A DNA stretch of 64,000 nt from Sanghuangporus weigelae (Eukaryota; Basidiomycota; Agaricomycetes; Hymenochaetales; Hymenochaetaceae), in assembly GCA_033182465.1 (NCBI GenBank), contig CP137327.1:1116001-1180000 (forward strand), in the 5' to 3' direction. The notes beneath the pieces were generated by a model that was given only the letters and a program-made list of their open reading frames with translations, ran no database searches and had not been told where the DNA came from. How positions within the stretch are numbered: position 1 is the first letter of the stretch; every line of letters begins with the position of its first letter. Below, piece after piece: positions 11,001 through 24,000 of this stretch. Position numbers and translations under genes: made by a program.

Positions 11001-14000
11001 CTGCAGTACTATACTCAGTGCGGTACACAATCGAAGCTACTTAAGTTGGTCCGCAACTTCTGTATATGTACTCACTCGTCACGCAGAGTACTTACTCCGC
11101 ACCGGTATGCCTTGCCCGTCCAATGGACCTTATAATAGTGCTCAATTCAATTCGCCGAATTCAAGAAGCATTATAGTCGTGCATGACAAGCTACAGGGCT
11201 TCTCCCACCCCATCCCTCCTTCACTCTGTGACTCCTACCTACTCCTCCATCCCCATCCCAGAGTCCACGCTCCTTCCACTTCCCACCCAGCAAGAATCCC
11301 AGGCCCAGAATCCCGAGATATTGCACTTATCAGAATCCTCTCGGTCCACCTCACTAGTCCTTCCTTCTTTACCAGTCGTCCCGGATGCTCCTTCCATGTA
11401 AGTATATATTCATCCCTCGTGCGAGTCCTTTCGACTTTCCTCGTGATTACCCGTTCCCTGCTTTCTTCTCCCTTCTCCTTTTTTGTCCCTTCTTCCTTCT
11501 TCTCCCCTTCCCTCTTTCCCTCTTAACCGTTCTCCCGTCCGGCCTTGAGCTCGAAACGTGTCTACATGCCCTCTTGTCTACAACCCGAGGAAAGACTAGC
11601 GCAGAAGAAAGAAGGGAGAAGGAAGAAGGAAGAAACTCGCCGGAGCTTCCCCCCCAAGTCGAAGCTTCTTTGATTCTTCTGAACGCCATACGTACAATAC
11701 ATACAGTACACACAAGGCCTTGCACGCCGAGGGGTCAAGGACGCCATTTAGGTTCACCTGGTTCTGACATTCCGATTCCTGCTTAGTCTGAGTCTGGGAT
11801 GAGAAAGGAACTGGGTTCCGAAGTCCTTCCCGCGCTACATACGTTTGACGGCATGGCGAAGGCGAGGGGGAGGGTTAGGACGAGGCGCGAAAAGGTATTC
11901 TTTACTTACTTGGCTCTAGACGATCGTTTGGAGGATATAATTGAATCGGTATTTCCGGCGAGCTCGTGTAATCATTTTGATTTTGCTCCTCGTCGCGTTG
12001 CGGTATGTATTGGTAAGTCTCTCAATTGCGATTAATTGCCTTAAGAGAAGGAAGACGAAGAACGAAGCTCCCGTCCGTACTCTCGCTCGAACTGCACCCG
12101 CAGAGCCCGATCTAGTTTAACTATTGCTAATCGCTCACTTCAACCTTCGTCTCGATTCTCTCTTTCTCTCTCTTTCTCAGTCACGTAAAGCTCAGGATTG
12201 TGATGTTCTTTAATTTGAATCAGGTCGACTTGATCTCTGCTCATATATGAATGCATGTACCTATCTCAATTTCATTCTGCTCTTCTGGTTTACAATAACT
12301 TGACAGCTTGATTCCTTTTTGCTCGCCGATACAGACCGAGAAGCTTAGACTCCAGCTCTTCTCTATTCTCGACTATCACCAAAACCACCCCCAGCAATAC
12401 TTGCAAATACTCCCAGTACTATAGACTATAGCTTATCATCTGAGGGTTAGACCATACGGACCAAATGACCAGAAAAAAGAATAGACGAAGGACAAAGATA
12501 CACACACGATAACTTCCAGAACGAACCTTGACCTCTTGCAATTGGAACAACATCAAGTTCTATCCTAGCTTGGTCAAAATGAGCGCTAGAAAGTGGAGCA
12601 GATATCTGGTCAGCAGTTCCAGTGAACTTTGGTATAACTGAGTCCAGCGTGCTCTCGTGTTGAAATAGAGATAAGTTATCGTATCGAACTATTGTCTCGA
12701 CTCTCGTTTGAGGTCTTTGTCTTTTGGCGTACTGACCGGCTCCACTTACTTTCTCACTGTTGAGCTATATCATTTTCACTTCGTATCAAGAGTGCTTGCT
12801 TGGTGGCTGGGTCACCAGGTGCTATAGCCATGGGTACGTGATATGCTCGAATGCAATACTTCTCAGCAGAATTCGTATCCAATGCTTCGAGGGAAAACAA
12901 GAAGGCGACCAAGAAAGGCAAAATGAGCGAAGTGGGGAGGAACAATGAAGATGGAGAAGAATAAGGAAGTATGAGAGAATACTTCATTTTACCCTTTCAC
13001 GAAACTCTAAATTCCCATCCCTTGTCACTCCTTTTTTTCATTTCGTGTTCATTTCACCTTGCTCAGGTTCACATGTATCTCTGTCTCTGTCTCCTTTTTC
13101 TTAATTAACATTAGTGTCGCTATTACTATTACATACAATCCTTCCAAGAACGCGGGAGAATCAAACGAGAATGTTCATTAAGTACATAATCGTACAGAAC
13201 AATACGTACTGAAGTGGCTCCGTCTACAGCCTCTGCTTATTACTTATTACCCAAGGTCATCTTGTCCTTGCCCTAAGTTGACAAGAGCGAATGTCATTAA
13301 TCCCGGATTTCGGTTGAGTTAAAATTACATATTCTTCCCAAGATGAAAGCACATTGGAACCGCGGACAGCCCGTATGGTCCGTTTTCGAGGCTGAGTGTA
13401 GGTCCACTCGCCTCTAAACGACAAGCTATTGCCGCGGTTTGACGCCTTATACACATTGCATCCCTTGTTAGAATTATGTCCCGTCACCTACGCTTCCCAT
13501 TGAGAAGTCGAAGATATCTTACTTATGTGCGATGATAGTTGATCGTTCTCTTGAAATCCTTTTATCAACCCCGTTCGTTGATACAGGCACTCCTAGAATT
13601 CTGATCTTCCCTATGTAAGAAAGTCAGATAGACCAGAAGGACCAGAAGTTGAGGGAGGAAGGCAAAACAAACAAACAATCAAACCTAAAGTTTCCTTTTG
13701 TAGAGGTGTACGCTCATCCCGTCCCTTAAATGACCGGGGTTCAGTGGGAAACCCGAAAATGGGTTTCAGATACCAACGGCCTTTTTCGGACATATCCACT
13801 CAGAGGTATTGAGTCACTTGATTGATGTCGACATTTCGGGTGTTCGTTCCGAAAGACGTCTCCAACCAACGAGCGAAAACTTGAAGCATGCGCGGAAGAA
13901 GTCCGAACATACTGGTACAGCGTTTTGCCGAGGCGACTTGGAATCGAACAACATTCACTGTGGAACGAGATAATGAAGTGGATAATCTATGAAACTTTCG

Positions 14001-16290
14001 TGAAGGAAATCGGCGCCGGAGGTGGCTTGTATGTATCAGCATTGATTCTGTTCTGGCTCGTGATGAGCCCAAACGGAATCACGTACCTTCCCCGCACATT
14101 ATAGCTTCGATGTTACTGCAAGCCACTTCCAAGTGATAAGCTCGAAGTCTGGGCAGTTCTGCCTTCGGGAAGGGAGCATTCAAGGCAAGTCAAGTGCTCA
14201 AAGACCCAACTCTTATCGAGCTATAAGTAAACGCACTGGCGCAATCGGCGAAGGTGGATGAGGCCGACGAAGCATGATATTGGAGAAACTCCATAACGTA
14301 AACCCGACGCACGGTTTCAATTGAAGGGTATTTGAGGTTCGGGATTGTCCAAGGACGTAAAGAATAGCCGAATTGCTATTCTATCCTACTGAGTGACCGA
14401 AAATCGGTCCGTTGGGCATTGAGATTTACGAATAACACATGCCATGAACCTCACGGAAGTCGTCGGATTGCGACGCAGCATCGAGGATGAGCAAGCAAAT
14501 CAGAAAGACGATAGTGTAGGGACCTGTCGGAACGATCGAATTAACAAGTGTTTACTTCGGACCGGGAGAAATTGAATAATTATTGTGAGTATACGAACAG
14601 CCACAAAAGTACGACCGCACTCACCCTGATCTCTCTCAGGAATCGCGTAGAGTCTGAATGATATGAAGACGATACGATTACAATAAACGGGGGCCAAGAG
14701 AATAATGAGATTAAAAACACATGTGCAACAACAGCAAGGCATCTTGGATGGAGCATATCTAAGCCCAGCCATGTGTTCTGTCCCGTCGCCTGACTAAAGT
14801 GCCGTTAGACGTTTCTTGCATTCCGCTCTGACAAGTTGAAGTCAGATAACAAGTAAACGTGTCTATCTCAAGGCGAATGGCTCCAAGAAGTGTGTTGGGG
14901 TACTTAGAGCACCAGTGGCAAGTAAGATAAGGCGAGCCAGACGCACAAGCTTTGGCAAAGATTGGGTACCTCAGAACACTTGCCGCCGGTCATTTGAAAC
15001 GAAGACTGCGGTCCCGGGATCAGTGGTATCTGCGGATAGCGTTTCACCCAATGTGACACAACGATACACACACAGTTGACTTGCTTCAGAATTCGAAAAG
15101 ATAACGCTAGCCTGAATATTTATTCTGGACAATAAAACTGCAGAACGTTTCAGCAAATGAATCCGAAAAGCGGAAACAATCTATGAAAAAGAATATCAAT
15201 ACGTACGTAATAGCTTGTTTGGATGGTTTGAACTTGAAGCTTATTCTAGGGACATTTTCTCTTCAGGGATATGTGCGATGCGTGCGCAAATCCCCCGGTT
15301 GGTTCTGATCAGAGACGAGAAAGAAAGAAATGAAACATGACCCGAAGGACCTGAAGAGAGAGGACCGAGAGACTTCCGTATATACTTTCCAGATTGGGCG
15401 TATCAGCCAGTTATCCAGCAAGCAAGTACCGGAAAGAGAAAAGCGATAGGGACGAAATTGCGATAAGACGTAACATCGGCACATAAACCTGTCGGAATGC
15501 GGGGAAGGCCGTTTTACGTCTCGGATCTACGTGAACTCGAGTGATGCCTCTGCATGATCGACATGGTTCGGACTGACGGTCCAAACGAGAAACGAGCATC
15601 TGGCGAGAAATATGTTTGAGCGCCTATCGTGATCTTCGTCTGCTCGATTCGAGTGAAGCGTGTATTCAGTGAGATGGTCATGCAGCTAGTCGAACACTGC
15701 GATTCTTAGGCCTGTAGTGTATAGTCTGTAATTATGACCATTTCAGATAAACGGCGGTATTGTCATAACTCACCCGAAAAACAATTGAAGGCGGAAATAG
15801 GAGTAACCGTTAGGAAATATGAGAGGAGTTGATGCTAACAAGAAGTACTATCCAAACGGAAGTGCCTGACGCCGTCATCTCCATCTGTTCGAGGCAGAAA
15901 ACTCTCCATAGTCGATGGACTGCAGATCATTCAGTACAGAAATCGAGGTTGTTCCTTCTACTTAGCGGAGACCGAAACAATAAACTACCAGACACGATGA
16001 CTACTGTATAGTATATTATATGTTGAAGATGTAATGTGACACAGTGGAACCGCGACAAACACGTGACTATTTCATGGGAAATATGCGCCATATTTGGAGG
16101 TTACGTGTCCATCGCGCTCGACGACGTACAACATCCATAACGAAAGCGAAGGTGGAGGCAATTACAGCGACGTTGATGCAGACACAAAGCTCGAGCTGGT
16201 ACAAATTGTCCTGACGACTCTACACCCGGTCTACTTTCAGTCAGCGTATAAATACTAACCTGACCTCGCGACACACAACGTGCCAATTCT
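8037..16290. other. Gene-poor 8.2-kb interval
   Basis: No gene could be assembled on either strand. The left part is upstream of the GATA factor and probably holds its promoter and 5' leader; the right part is upstream of the P4-ATPase. It contains CT-rich stretches (about 9300-9340 and 11440-11530), small direct repeats (about 10055-10100 and 10757-10777) and many short frames without family features. Minus-strand hydrophobic pieces at about 14500-15600 resemble fragments of a membrane protein but do not chain into a gene. Long regulatory leaders or non-coding transcripts are possible and cannot be seen from sequence. Confidence 0.4.
8204..8231. repeat. AT microsatellite (TATTA)n
   Basis: About five tandem copies of a TATTA pentamer, roughly 170 bp upstream of the GATA-factor start codon, so within its likely promoter. 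Confidence 0.85.
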
Positions 16291-19200
16291 ATGCCAGATA
16301 TTCCCCTCAAGCCTATCGGGAGGAATAAGCAGCCAAGAGCAGGATATACTCAACTCCAAGGCGAGGAGGCAAGCGAAGAAGGTGAACGAACAGCTAACGG
16401 CTCAGGAAGGACGAATAGCAGAATGCCTTCGACCGTTCGAATAGCCGCAGCAACATACAAGGGCAAGAGACCGACGCGTTCTTCCTCATACAATTATGAA
16501 GACGGTCGAGATGAAGAGGAAACTCTACTCGGAAGCTACGAACGGGAGGAACTTCATGAAGGAGAGGGCGATGGATTTCCTAGTTCAGGAGCATCGCGGA
16601 AAGCACGTTCGGTTAGTGCTCTTAGTTTTGTAATGAAATCGGGATTAACTATTGTTCTCAGCCGAGCCGAAGTTCAAGAGCAAGCGGAGGCATTTTATCG
16701 AGCGGACATAAGGATAAGTCACGAACCATACCATTCCGACCTCCAGGTAGGGCTTTTCTAGAGTGAACATCTGAATTACTTGTTCTTACTTGCATATCTC
16801 AGAGAAATTCCAGAACAAGTTCCCCGCAAACATTGTCCGCAACCAGAAATATAATGTTATCACGCTTCTACCTATCGTCCTTTACGAACAGTTCAAATTC
16901 TTCTTCAACTTGTATTTTCTCCTAGTTGCGCTCTCTCAATTCGTGCCGCAACTTAAAATTGGTATGTGTTATCCGGGATGTAATATACCAAGTATTGACT
17001 TGTTGTCTAGGCTTTCTCACGACATACATTGCGCCTCTGGCATTTGTTTTGACCGTTACGATGGGAAAAGAGGCATACGACGATTACAAGCGATATCAAC
17101 GCGACAAGGAAGCCAATTCTGCTAGATATCTCATCCTCGAATCCTCTTCCACCGGGCAAGAAGTACTCGATAACGACGATGATACTATCCGTCCAGACGC
17201 TCCTTTACATGTTTCGACCGGTCCTCATACTCGTGCAATTCCGAGTTCAAAGATTCGTGTAGGGGATCTCGTCTTTCTCGAGAAGAACCAGCGTGTACCT
17301 GCAGACATGGTCTTGCTACGCACATCCGATGCAAGTGGCACTTGTTTCATTCGTACTGATCAACTCGACGGTGAGACGGACTGGAAATTACGAGTTGCGG
17401 TTCCTACCTGTCAGAAATTACGGTCGGACAAGGAATTGTTGAAATTGGATGCGGAGATCTACGGTAAGACCTATTTCTGTAGATAGAGGAAAGACTAACT
17501 AATGTCGCGCACATAGCTGACAGCCCCATCAAGGATATCCATACTTTCATTGGTACCTTCTCTATAAACAATCCCCCTGGAGAACAATTCTCAAATGAAG
17601 GTGTGCCACTTGGCCCTGTGCCTAAAGTTGAGCCTCTCACCGTTGAGAACGTTCTTTGGTCCAATACTGTCCTTGCTGCGGGTTCCGCTGTCGGTTTTGT
17701 TGTCTATACGGGTGCCGAAACCCGTGCTGTTATGAATACCAGTCATCCCGAGACGAAGACTGGTCTGCTAGAGGTCGAGATAAATAGACTAGCGAAGATT
17801 CTTTGCGCAGTGACATTCGCTCTCTCATTTGCCATGGTTGCTCTCAATGGCTTTCGGGGACAATGGTATATCTACGTCTTCAGATTTCTGATTCTGTTCT
17901 CCTCGATCATTCCTATCAGGCGAGTTTGCTTCGTGTTGTTGGCAGCGCTGCTCAATACTGATTATAATGACAGTCTTCGAGTGAACCTTGACATGGGCAA
18001 GACTGTCTATTCTCATCTCATTATGACCGACAACGAAATTCCGGATACGATTGTCAGGACTAGCACACTTCCTGAGGAACTGGGAAGGATAGAGTACCTT
18101 TTAAGTGACAAGACCGGCACGCTGACTCAGAATGGTTCGGCAAAAGTTTCTTCGGTGCACAGAAAGCTTTATTTTACTAAAGTTTAACTAGAGATGGAGC
18201 TTAAAAAGCTGCACATGGGCACCATGTCGTACGGTGCCGATTCTATGGATGAGGTCGCTCATCAGCTTGCACTTGCATTTGGACTTAGTGCTGAGCAAGG
18301 TACTCATCATTGCATTGTACTAACACATAGCTGAAGCTATCCTATTGCAGCGGCTCTGCGCCAAGGCTCGATCGCAACAGGGATACAGTTTGCTACAAGA
18401 GGACGTCGTGACATGTCGTCAAGAGTCAAAGATGTTGTCATCAGTCTCGCGCTCTGTCATAACGTACAGTTTCTTTCCTTTATTTATGGGTCGCTATTGA
18501 TATCTGTATAAACTAGGTCACCCCAGTCACGAACGACGATGGCACTGTAACTTATCAGGCTTCATCTCCAGACGAAGTGGCTATTGTCAAATGGACAGAG
18601 ACTGTCGGTCTCACTCTCATTTTCCGGGACCGCACTCGTATGACTCTGCAAACACCAGAAGGATCTCATCTAGAATTCGAGATTCTCGACGTTTTCCCAT
18701 TCACTTCTGAATCGAAACGCATGGGTATAGTTGTACGAGACGTGACTTCCGGAGAGGTGACATTCCTGCAGAAAGGCGCAGATGTTGTCATGGCTCGCAT
18801 CGTTCAGCGAAATGACTGGCTAGAAGAAGAGTGCGCGAACCTGGCTCGCGAGGGACTACGAACACTCGTGATTGGGAGGAAGCGACTTAGCGAAGAAACA
18901 TACGCTAACTTCAAAGAGCGTTACCATGCAGCCAGCATACAATTGCAGAACAGGAATGAAGCAATGTCGGAAGTTGTAGCAGAAGTTCTGGAGCGTGAAT
19001 TGGAACTTCTTGGACTGACCGGGGTGGAGGATAAACTACAGGACGACGTCAAGCAAACCATCGAACTCTTGCGAAATGCAGGGATTAAGATCTGGATGTT
19101 GACTGGGGACAAGATTGAAACAGCCACTTGTATTGCTATCTCAACAAAACTCGTTGCACGGAATCAGTACATTCACCAGGTGGCGAAACGTAAGCCCATC

Positions 19201-20643
19201 CCTAAGTTTGCATTGTCCCAACTTATAATCTATGTTTTCATTCAGTAAAAACTTCAGACGAAGTCAAACATCAACTAGACTTCCTTCAAGCCAAGCCGGA
19301 CTGTTGTCTAGTGATTGATGGTGAATCCCTGCAACTATGCTTGAACCTATTCAAGATAGAGTTCATTGAGATTGCAACGAACCTTTCCGCCGTCGTTGCT
19401 TGCCGTTGTTCACCGACTCAAAAGGCGGACATTGCAAGACTGATACGAAAGCACACGAAGAAGCGGGTCTGTTGCATCGGGGATGGTGGAAATGATGTGA
19501 GCATGATCCAAGCTGCAGACGTCGGTAAAGTTTTTCGACATCTTCGTTTGAATGACGAAGTAGGTTGACGACTCACGGAACTAGGTGTCGGTATTGTCGG
19601 AAAGGAGGGCAAGCAGGCATCATTGGCCGCAGATTTCTCTGTGACCCAATTTAGCCATCTTACAAAACTGCTCCTCTGGCATGGACGTAACTCATACAAA
19701 CGATCTGCCAAGCTCGCTCAATTCGTTATCCATCGTGGTCTGGTTATTTCCATCATGCAATGTGTCTTCTCGGCAATCTTCTATTTCGCCCCGATTGCTT
19801 TATACCAAGGCTGGTTGATGGTCGGTTACGCGACGGTCTATACTATGGCGCCCGTGTTCTCGCTCGTTCTGGACCGAGATGTAAATGAGGACGTTGCGCT
19901 ATTGTATCCCGAATTGTATAAGGAGCTTGTGAAGGTGTGTTTGCTATTTTTACGTTTCCTTTCTTTTCGGAACAGTGTCTCACACCACTTTTCTGTACTG
20001 GATAGGGCCGATCCCTCTCGTTCAAGACGTTCTTCACGTGGTTAATGATCAGCGTGTACCAAGGTCAGTGCATTCATATCATCAACTCGTGCTTCTCCTT
20101 ATTTCTGCTCGCGTATTCGCATGCACGACTGGTTTCTGATTTGCTTGAGAATAGGTGGTGCTATTATGATCGTGTCCCTGGCATTATTCGAGACAGAATT
20201 TCTCAACATCGTGTCAATCTCCTTCACCGCATTGATTCTCAACGAGCTTATCATGGTCGCTGTCGAGATTACGACATGGTAAGTCTATCAGTCCCTTTCT
20301 GTCCGATGACCTCGTGGCAGCCGTGTCTTGTATTTCAATTTCACGTAACTGATTGATGAGTCTAGGCATGTGTACATGGTGCTTTCGGAGATCATCAGTC
20401 TCTTGATATATGCCGTCAGTATTGTCTTCTTACCAGAATACTTCGGTCAGTCTTCTCTCTGTTCGAGTCTAGATTGCCTGACGATCCTCCTTACACAATA
20501 CGTTTATAGATCTGGCTTTTGTTACGTCCCCTCAGTTTTTATGGAAGGTACTCGCGATCGTTGCCGTCAGCGCTTTCCCACTGTACCTCTACAAACTCAT
20601 TCGCAGCCGTGTTCGGCCTTCAACTTCGAGTAAATTATTATAG
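16291..20643 (+). CDS. NEO1: P4-type ATPase (phospholipid flippase), Neo1-like
   Basis: Predicted ATP-driven aminophospholipid flippase of Golgi/endosomal membranes. Fifteen exons close in frame to 1166 aa: 16291-16611, 16662-16746, 16803-16961, 17011-17463, 17517-17919, 17974-18134, 18192-18299, 18351-18463, 18517-19189, 19246-19524, 19585-19934, 20006-20063, 20155-20278, 20366-20445 and 20510-20643. Hallmarks in order: the [12 protein letters not shown] entry motif, the DGET dephosphorylation loop (D308), the P4-type PISL membrane motif, the DKTGTLTQN phosphorylation site (D519), the nucleotide-binding domain, TGDK (D799), GDGGND (904-909), then six C-terminal membrane spans. The sequence after the entry motif ([12 protein letters not shown], then [11 protein letters not shown]) resembles Neo1/ATP9 rather than Drs2 or Dnf. 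The intron after exon 5 starts with GC (17920, GCGAGT). It is convergent with NST1, 398 bp away. No breaks seen. Confidence 0.93.
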
Positions 20644-21041
20644 TACTATTGATCTAGAGCGATTTTCATTCCTTCTCTTTCGGATGTCTCACTCTTTCTC
20701 AAGAACCTTCATGCTGCTTTCTTTCTTTCGACTTCCTTATTCATGTCAACTGTAATGTCTTAAGTGTTTAACATAATTTGATTGATTCTGGGGAACAGAA
20801 ACATGCTTCTGACGCTCTGCGATGGAAGGTCGAAGAGTAAGGAAGGAAAAAATTGTCAGGACTAGAGGAAGACGGACAGGGTCGGAAAGTAGGACGCAGA
20901 TAGATGAACAAGATGCTGATGACAGACAGTTATGAATATTGGAATATTATCACAGAAGTCCAGTTTGAGCGAAACACCAGCCGCTATCCCTAATGGCAAT
21001 CACGACAATAGCGGGCGTGCATCACGACTGAACTGAGAAAG
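20644..21041. other. Convergent 3' intergenic spacer
   Basis: 398 bp separate the stop codons of the plus-strand P4-ATPase and the minus-strand NST1 gene. It presumably contains both 3' untranslated regions and polyadenylation sites. No further gene seen. Confidence 0.6.
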
Positions 21042-24000
21042 TCAGTTGCTGGTGCTATTGGGCGGAGGCGTTGCGGCTGTATGGTGACTCGCCATGAACG
21101 GGGAGCCACCGAAGAAGGGTGTTCCGGGATGCGTCGACCACGAATCATTGGGATTCGCTCCCGGTGCACCTGGGTTTCCAAGCAGCTGAGCCGGTGCCCA
21201 AGGACCTGCACCGACACCTACGCCCAAACCGACCATACCACCCAAATTCGAGCCGGGAGCAGCGCGAGAGGGCGAGAACCCAGGCGGAGCGGTGTTCGTC
21301 CAGGGAGTCGATGTCGCAATAGAACCACGCGGACTATGCCAGCCCTGTCCAACAGGCCCAGGAGCAACACGCCTTGTAGGAGGCATAGCAACCACCTCAT
21401 CGTCATCCGCCGCAAGTGCAGACGAGCCAAGGACGCCTTTCGGGCTCGGTGAGCGGCGACTTGGAGACGCGCCACCCGAACCAGGCGTAGACCCTGATGA
21501 ATCGCCATTCACGCCGTTCACGTTCGGACGCGCAATCGGAGCAATAGGCGCGATTGAAGCAATGGGACGTGTAATAGGCCCAGGTCCTGGATCAGCTGCA
21601 CTGGACATGCGACGATTAGGAGCGGCTGAGCTTGGAGGCATGATCGGCGATGTCATCGGGTTGTTCATCCCAACCTTGGGGGGCGGACCAATGGGTGCAG
21701 CGGGTCCAAGTCCTCTACTAAATCCTGGCTCGAACGGAGATGGTGCTCCAGTGAACGGAGGACGTGGCATCGGTGAAGGACCGAGAGGAGGTACTGGCAT
21801 CTGATGCATAAACCCTCCGTATCCTGGCATGCCCGTCGGGGTAAAGGGTGGGCGCTGCGGGGACATCATAGACGGAGGGATCCCAGACCCAGGCGTCGCG
21901 CTTTGAGGGAACGTGGGCGTATAAGGCGGTACATTAGCAGGTACGGTCGGCGAAGTAACACTCTGCTGAGCAGGCTGATTCTGTTGAGGAGTCGACACGG
22001 TCGGCCGCGATGGTTGTCGCGATGGTTGCGCAGACGGAGCAGGAACAGGAGCAACAGGCTGATTCGAAGGCTTGTTAAGGATCTTCTTTGGCGCAGAGTT
22101 TTGCTGTTGCTGCTGGCGTGAACCTGAAGCTGTCGAATTGACACGTGGAGACGACGGTGGCCGAGCCTTCGATGCAGCAGTGCGAGCCTGCTGCTGCTCT
22201 TTAGCCTGCCGCTCCTTAACTTCCCACTCAGTCTTCTCCTTCTCTTCCTTCTCCCTAGCCAAACGCTTCTCACGCTCTTCCTTCTCCTGCTGATCCCTTT
22301 TGGCTTTCTCAGCTCTTTCAGCAGCAAGTTTCGCCTCTTTTTCTTCTCTCGCCTTCCGCTCCCTCTCTTCACGTTCTCTCTGTTCTGCCCTTCGTCTTTC
22401 CTCCTTCTCCTTGCGCTTTCTTTCGCGCTCAGCCTGCTGCTCTTTCTCCTCTGCCAACCGCTTCCGACGCTCTTCCTCCTTTCGGAGCCTCTCCTCATCA
22501 GCCACCTTCTTTGCCGACTCCCGCTTGATACGTTCCTCCTCTCGCTTCTTTCGCTGCTCTTCCTCAAGCTTACGCTGTTTCTCTTTCTGCGCAGCCTCCT
22601 CTGCAGCTTTCTCTGCAGCTTTAGTAGCTCGCTCCTCCTCTTTGGCCTGTCTCTGTTGCCTGTCACACACAAGCATTGAAATGAATATATATTAGAATCA
22701 ACGTAATTAGAAAAGAAACAGGAACAATAACGTACCTCTTCTTGTCCTTCTTCTTCTGGTTCTCCTTTGCTTTCTTCGCCTCACGCTGGCTCTTCACGTT
22801 CTCTTCCTCCTCGAGCTCTTGCAGTAGCTGCCTTTGCCGTTCCTGAGCTACTTTCTCCCGATAGGCTTGCAAGACTCGTTGCTCGAACATGCGTGCAGCG
22901 AAGATGGAAAACATCCGCTTGCCCTCTGCTATTTTCTGCTCTTCTGTCATTGCCTAGTGCATTTCAGATGTGAGTCCACAAAAAACCGACGATATGAAGG
23001 AAATAAGTGGCTAACCACTTCGTCTTCGTCCTCGTCTTCATCATCTTCATCCTCCTCATCTTCGTCCCCCTCGTCCCCCTCCTCGTCTTCCTCGTCCTCA
23101 CTGTCATCCTCTACGTCCCGAGCAGCATCCTCCTCACGCTGCATACGACGCTCGGCTAACTGCTCCATCATCTCCAAAAACTTCTGCCCATCGTTCTTTA
23201 GAAGATCATCTGCTACAGTTAGTATATTTCCGGGTCCTACACAGGTGGATTCGGATGGATTGAAAAATTCCACAGTATGACTCAGCACAATTGATGAAGC
23301 CGACATGACTGAAATCTTTTGCTCACCTGTAACGGTCAGGCTGCTCCCAAAGTTGAATAAACTATCGCGACCATTTGTCTTCCCATTGGCACCACCCCGG
23401 TTGCGGTCGCGTGCAGCCAAAGAACGGGTGCGGTTTCTGATTTCAATATCATCTTCGGCATCTAGATCATCTTCCTCGTCCTCCTCGTCTTCCTCATCCT
23501 CCTCCTCGTAGTCATCTTCATCGTAGTCGTCCGCATCCGGATCCTCCTCGAACTCAGATTCTACCATACCTTTCTTGGGCCCATTTGTGAGGGCATTCGC
23601 CGACTTGATTCGAGCGGAAGGAGGGTGGGAATGTGCGTGCGTCTTTCCGGCACCCACAGGGAGACCGTCCTTGTCGAGTTCGACGCTGCCGGGGAATGGC
23701 CCTGGGCCGGGAGGAGGGGGTAAAGTGCCACCAGAGGAAGCATAGCGCTGCTGGTAGTTCGCGTACTGTTCTAGCTCTTCGTAATAGGCATCGTACAGTA
23801 CCTCGAGTTCTTCCTCTATCGCATTCCTACATCGAGGCAATGATTGCGCATCCGATCAAAACGTTGACATAATATATCGCAAATCATGAGTAAATATTAG
23901 CCAGAAATGAAGGATGTAGTCAGTAAAAATTTTCATTAGTAAAGAACGAAGATGAAGACGAACCGCTTCCTGCCGCAGACAGCACACGTGCAACTGTGTT

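Noticed and set aside
14361-14382. Hairpin AGAATAGC/GCTATTCT with a 6-base loop, considered as a terminator or small RNA
   Set aside because: The stem is only 8 bp, with no T-run, promoter box or neighbouring gene end; expected by chance in 64 kb.
14500-15600. Minus-strand hydrophobic segments considered as a seven-helix receptor-like gene
   Set aside because: No consistent set of splice junctions or conserved motifs could be assembled; recorded only as a possible relic.
21292-21804. Plus-strand 170-codon frame and other frames opposite NST1
   Set aside because: They lie antisense to the well-supported NST1 exon 5 and reflect its Pro/Gly and Lys/Glu codon bias.
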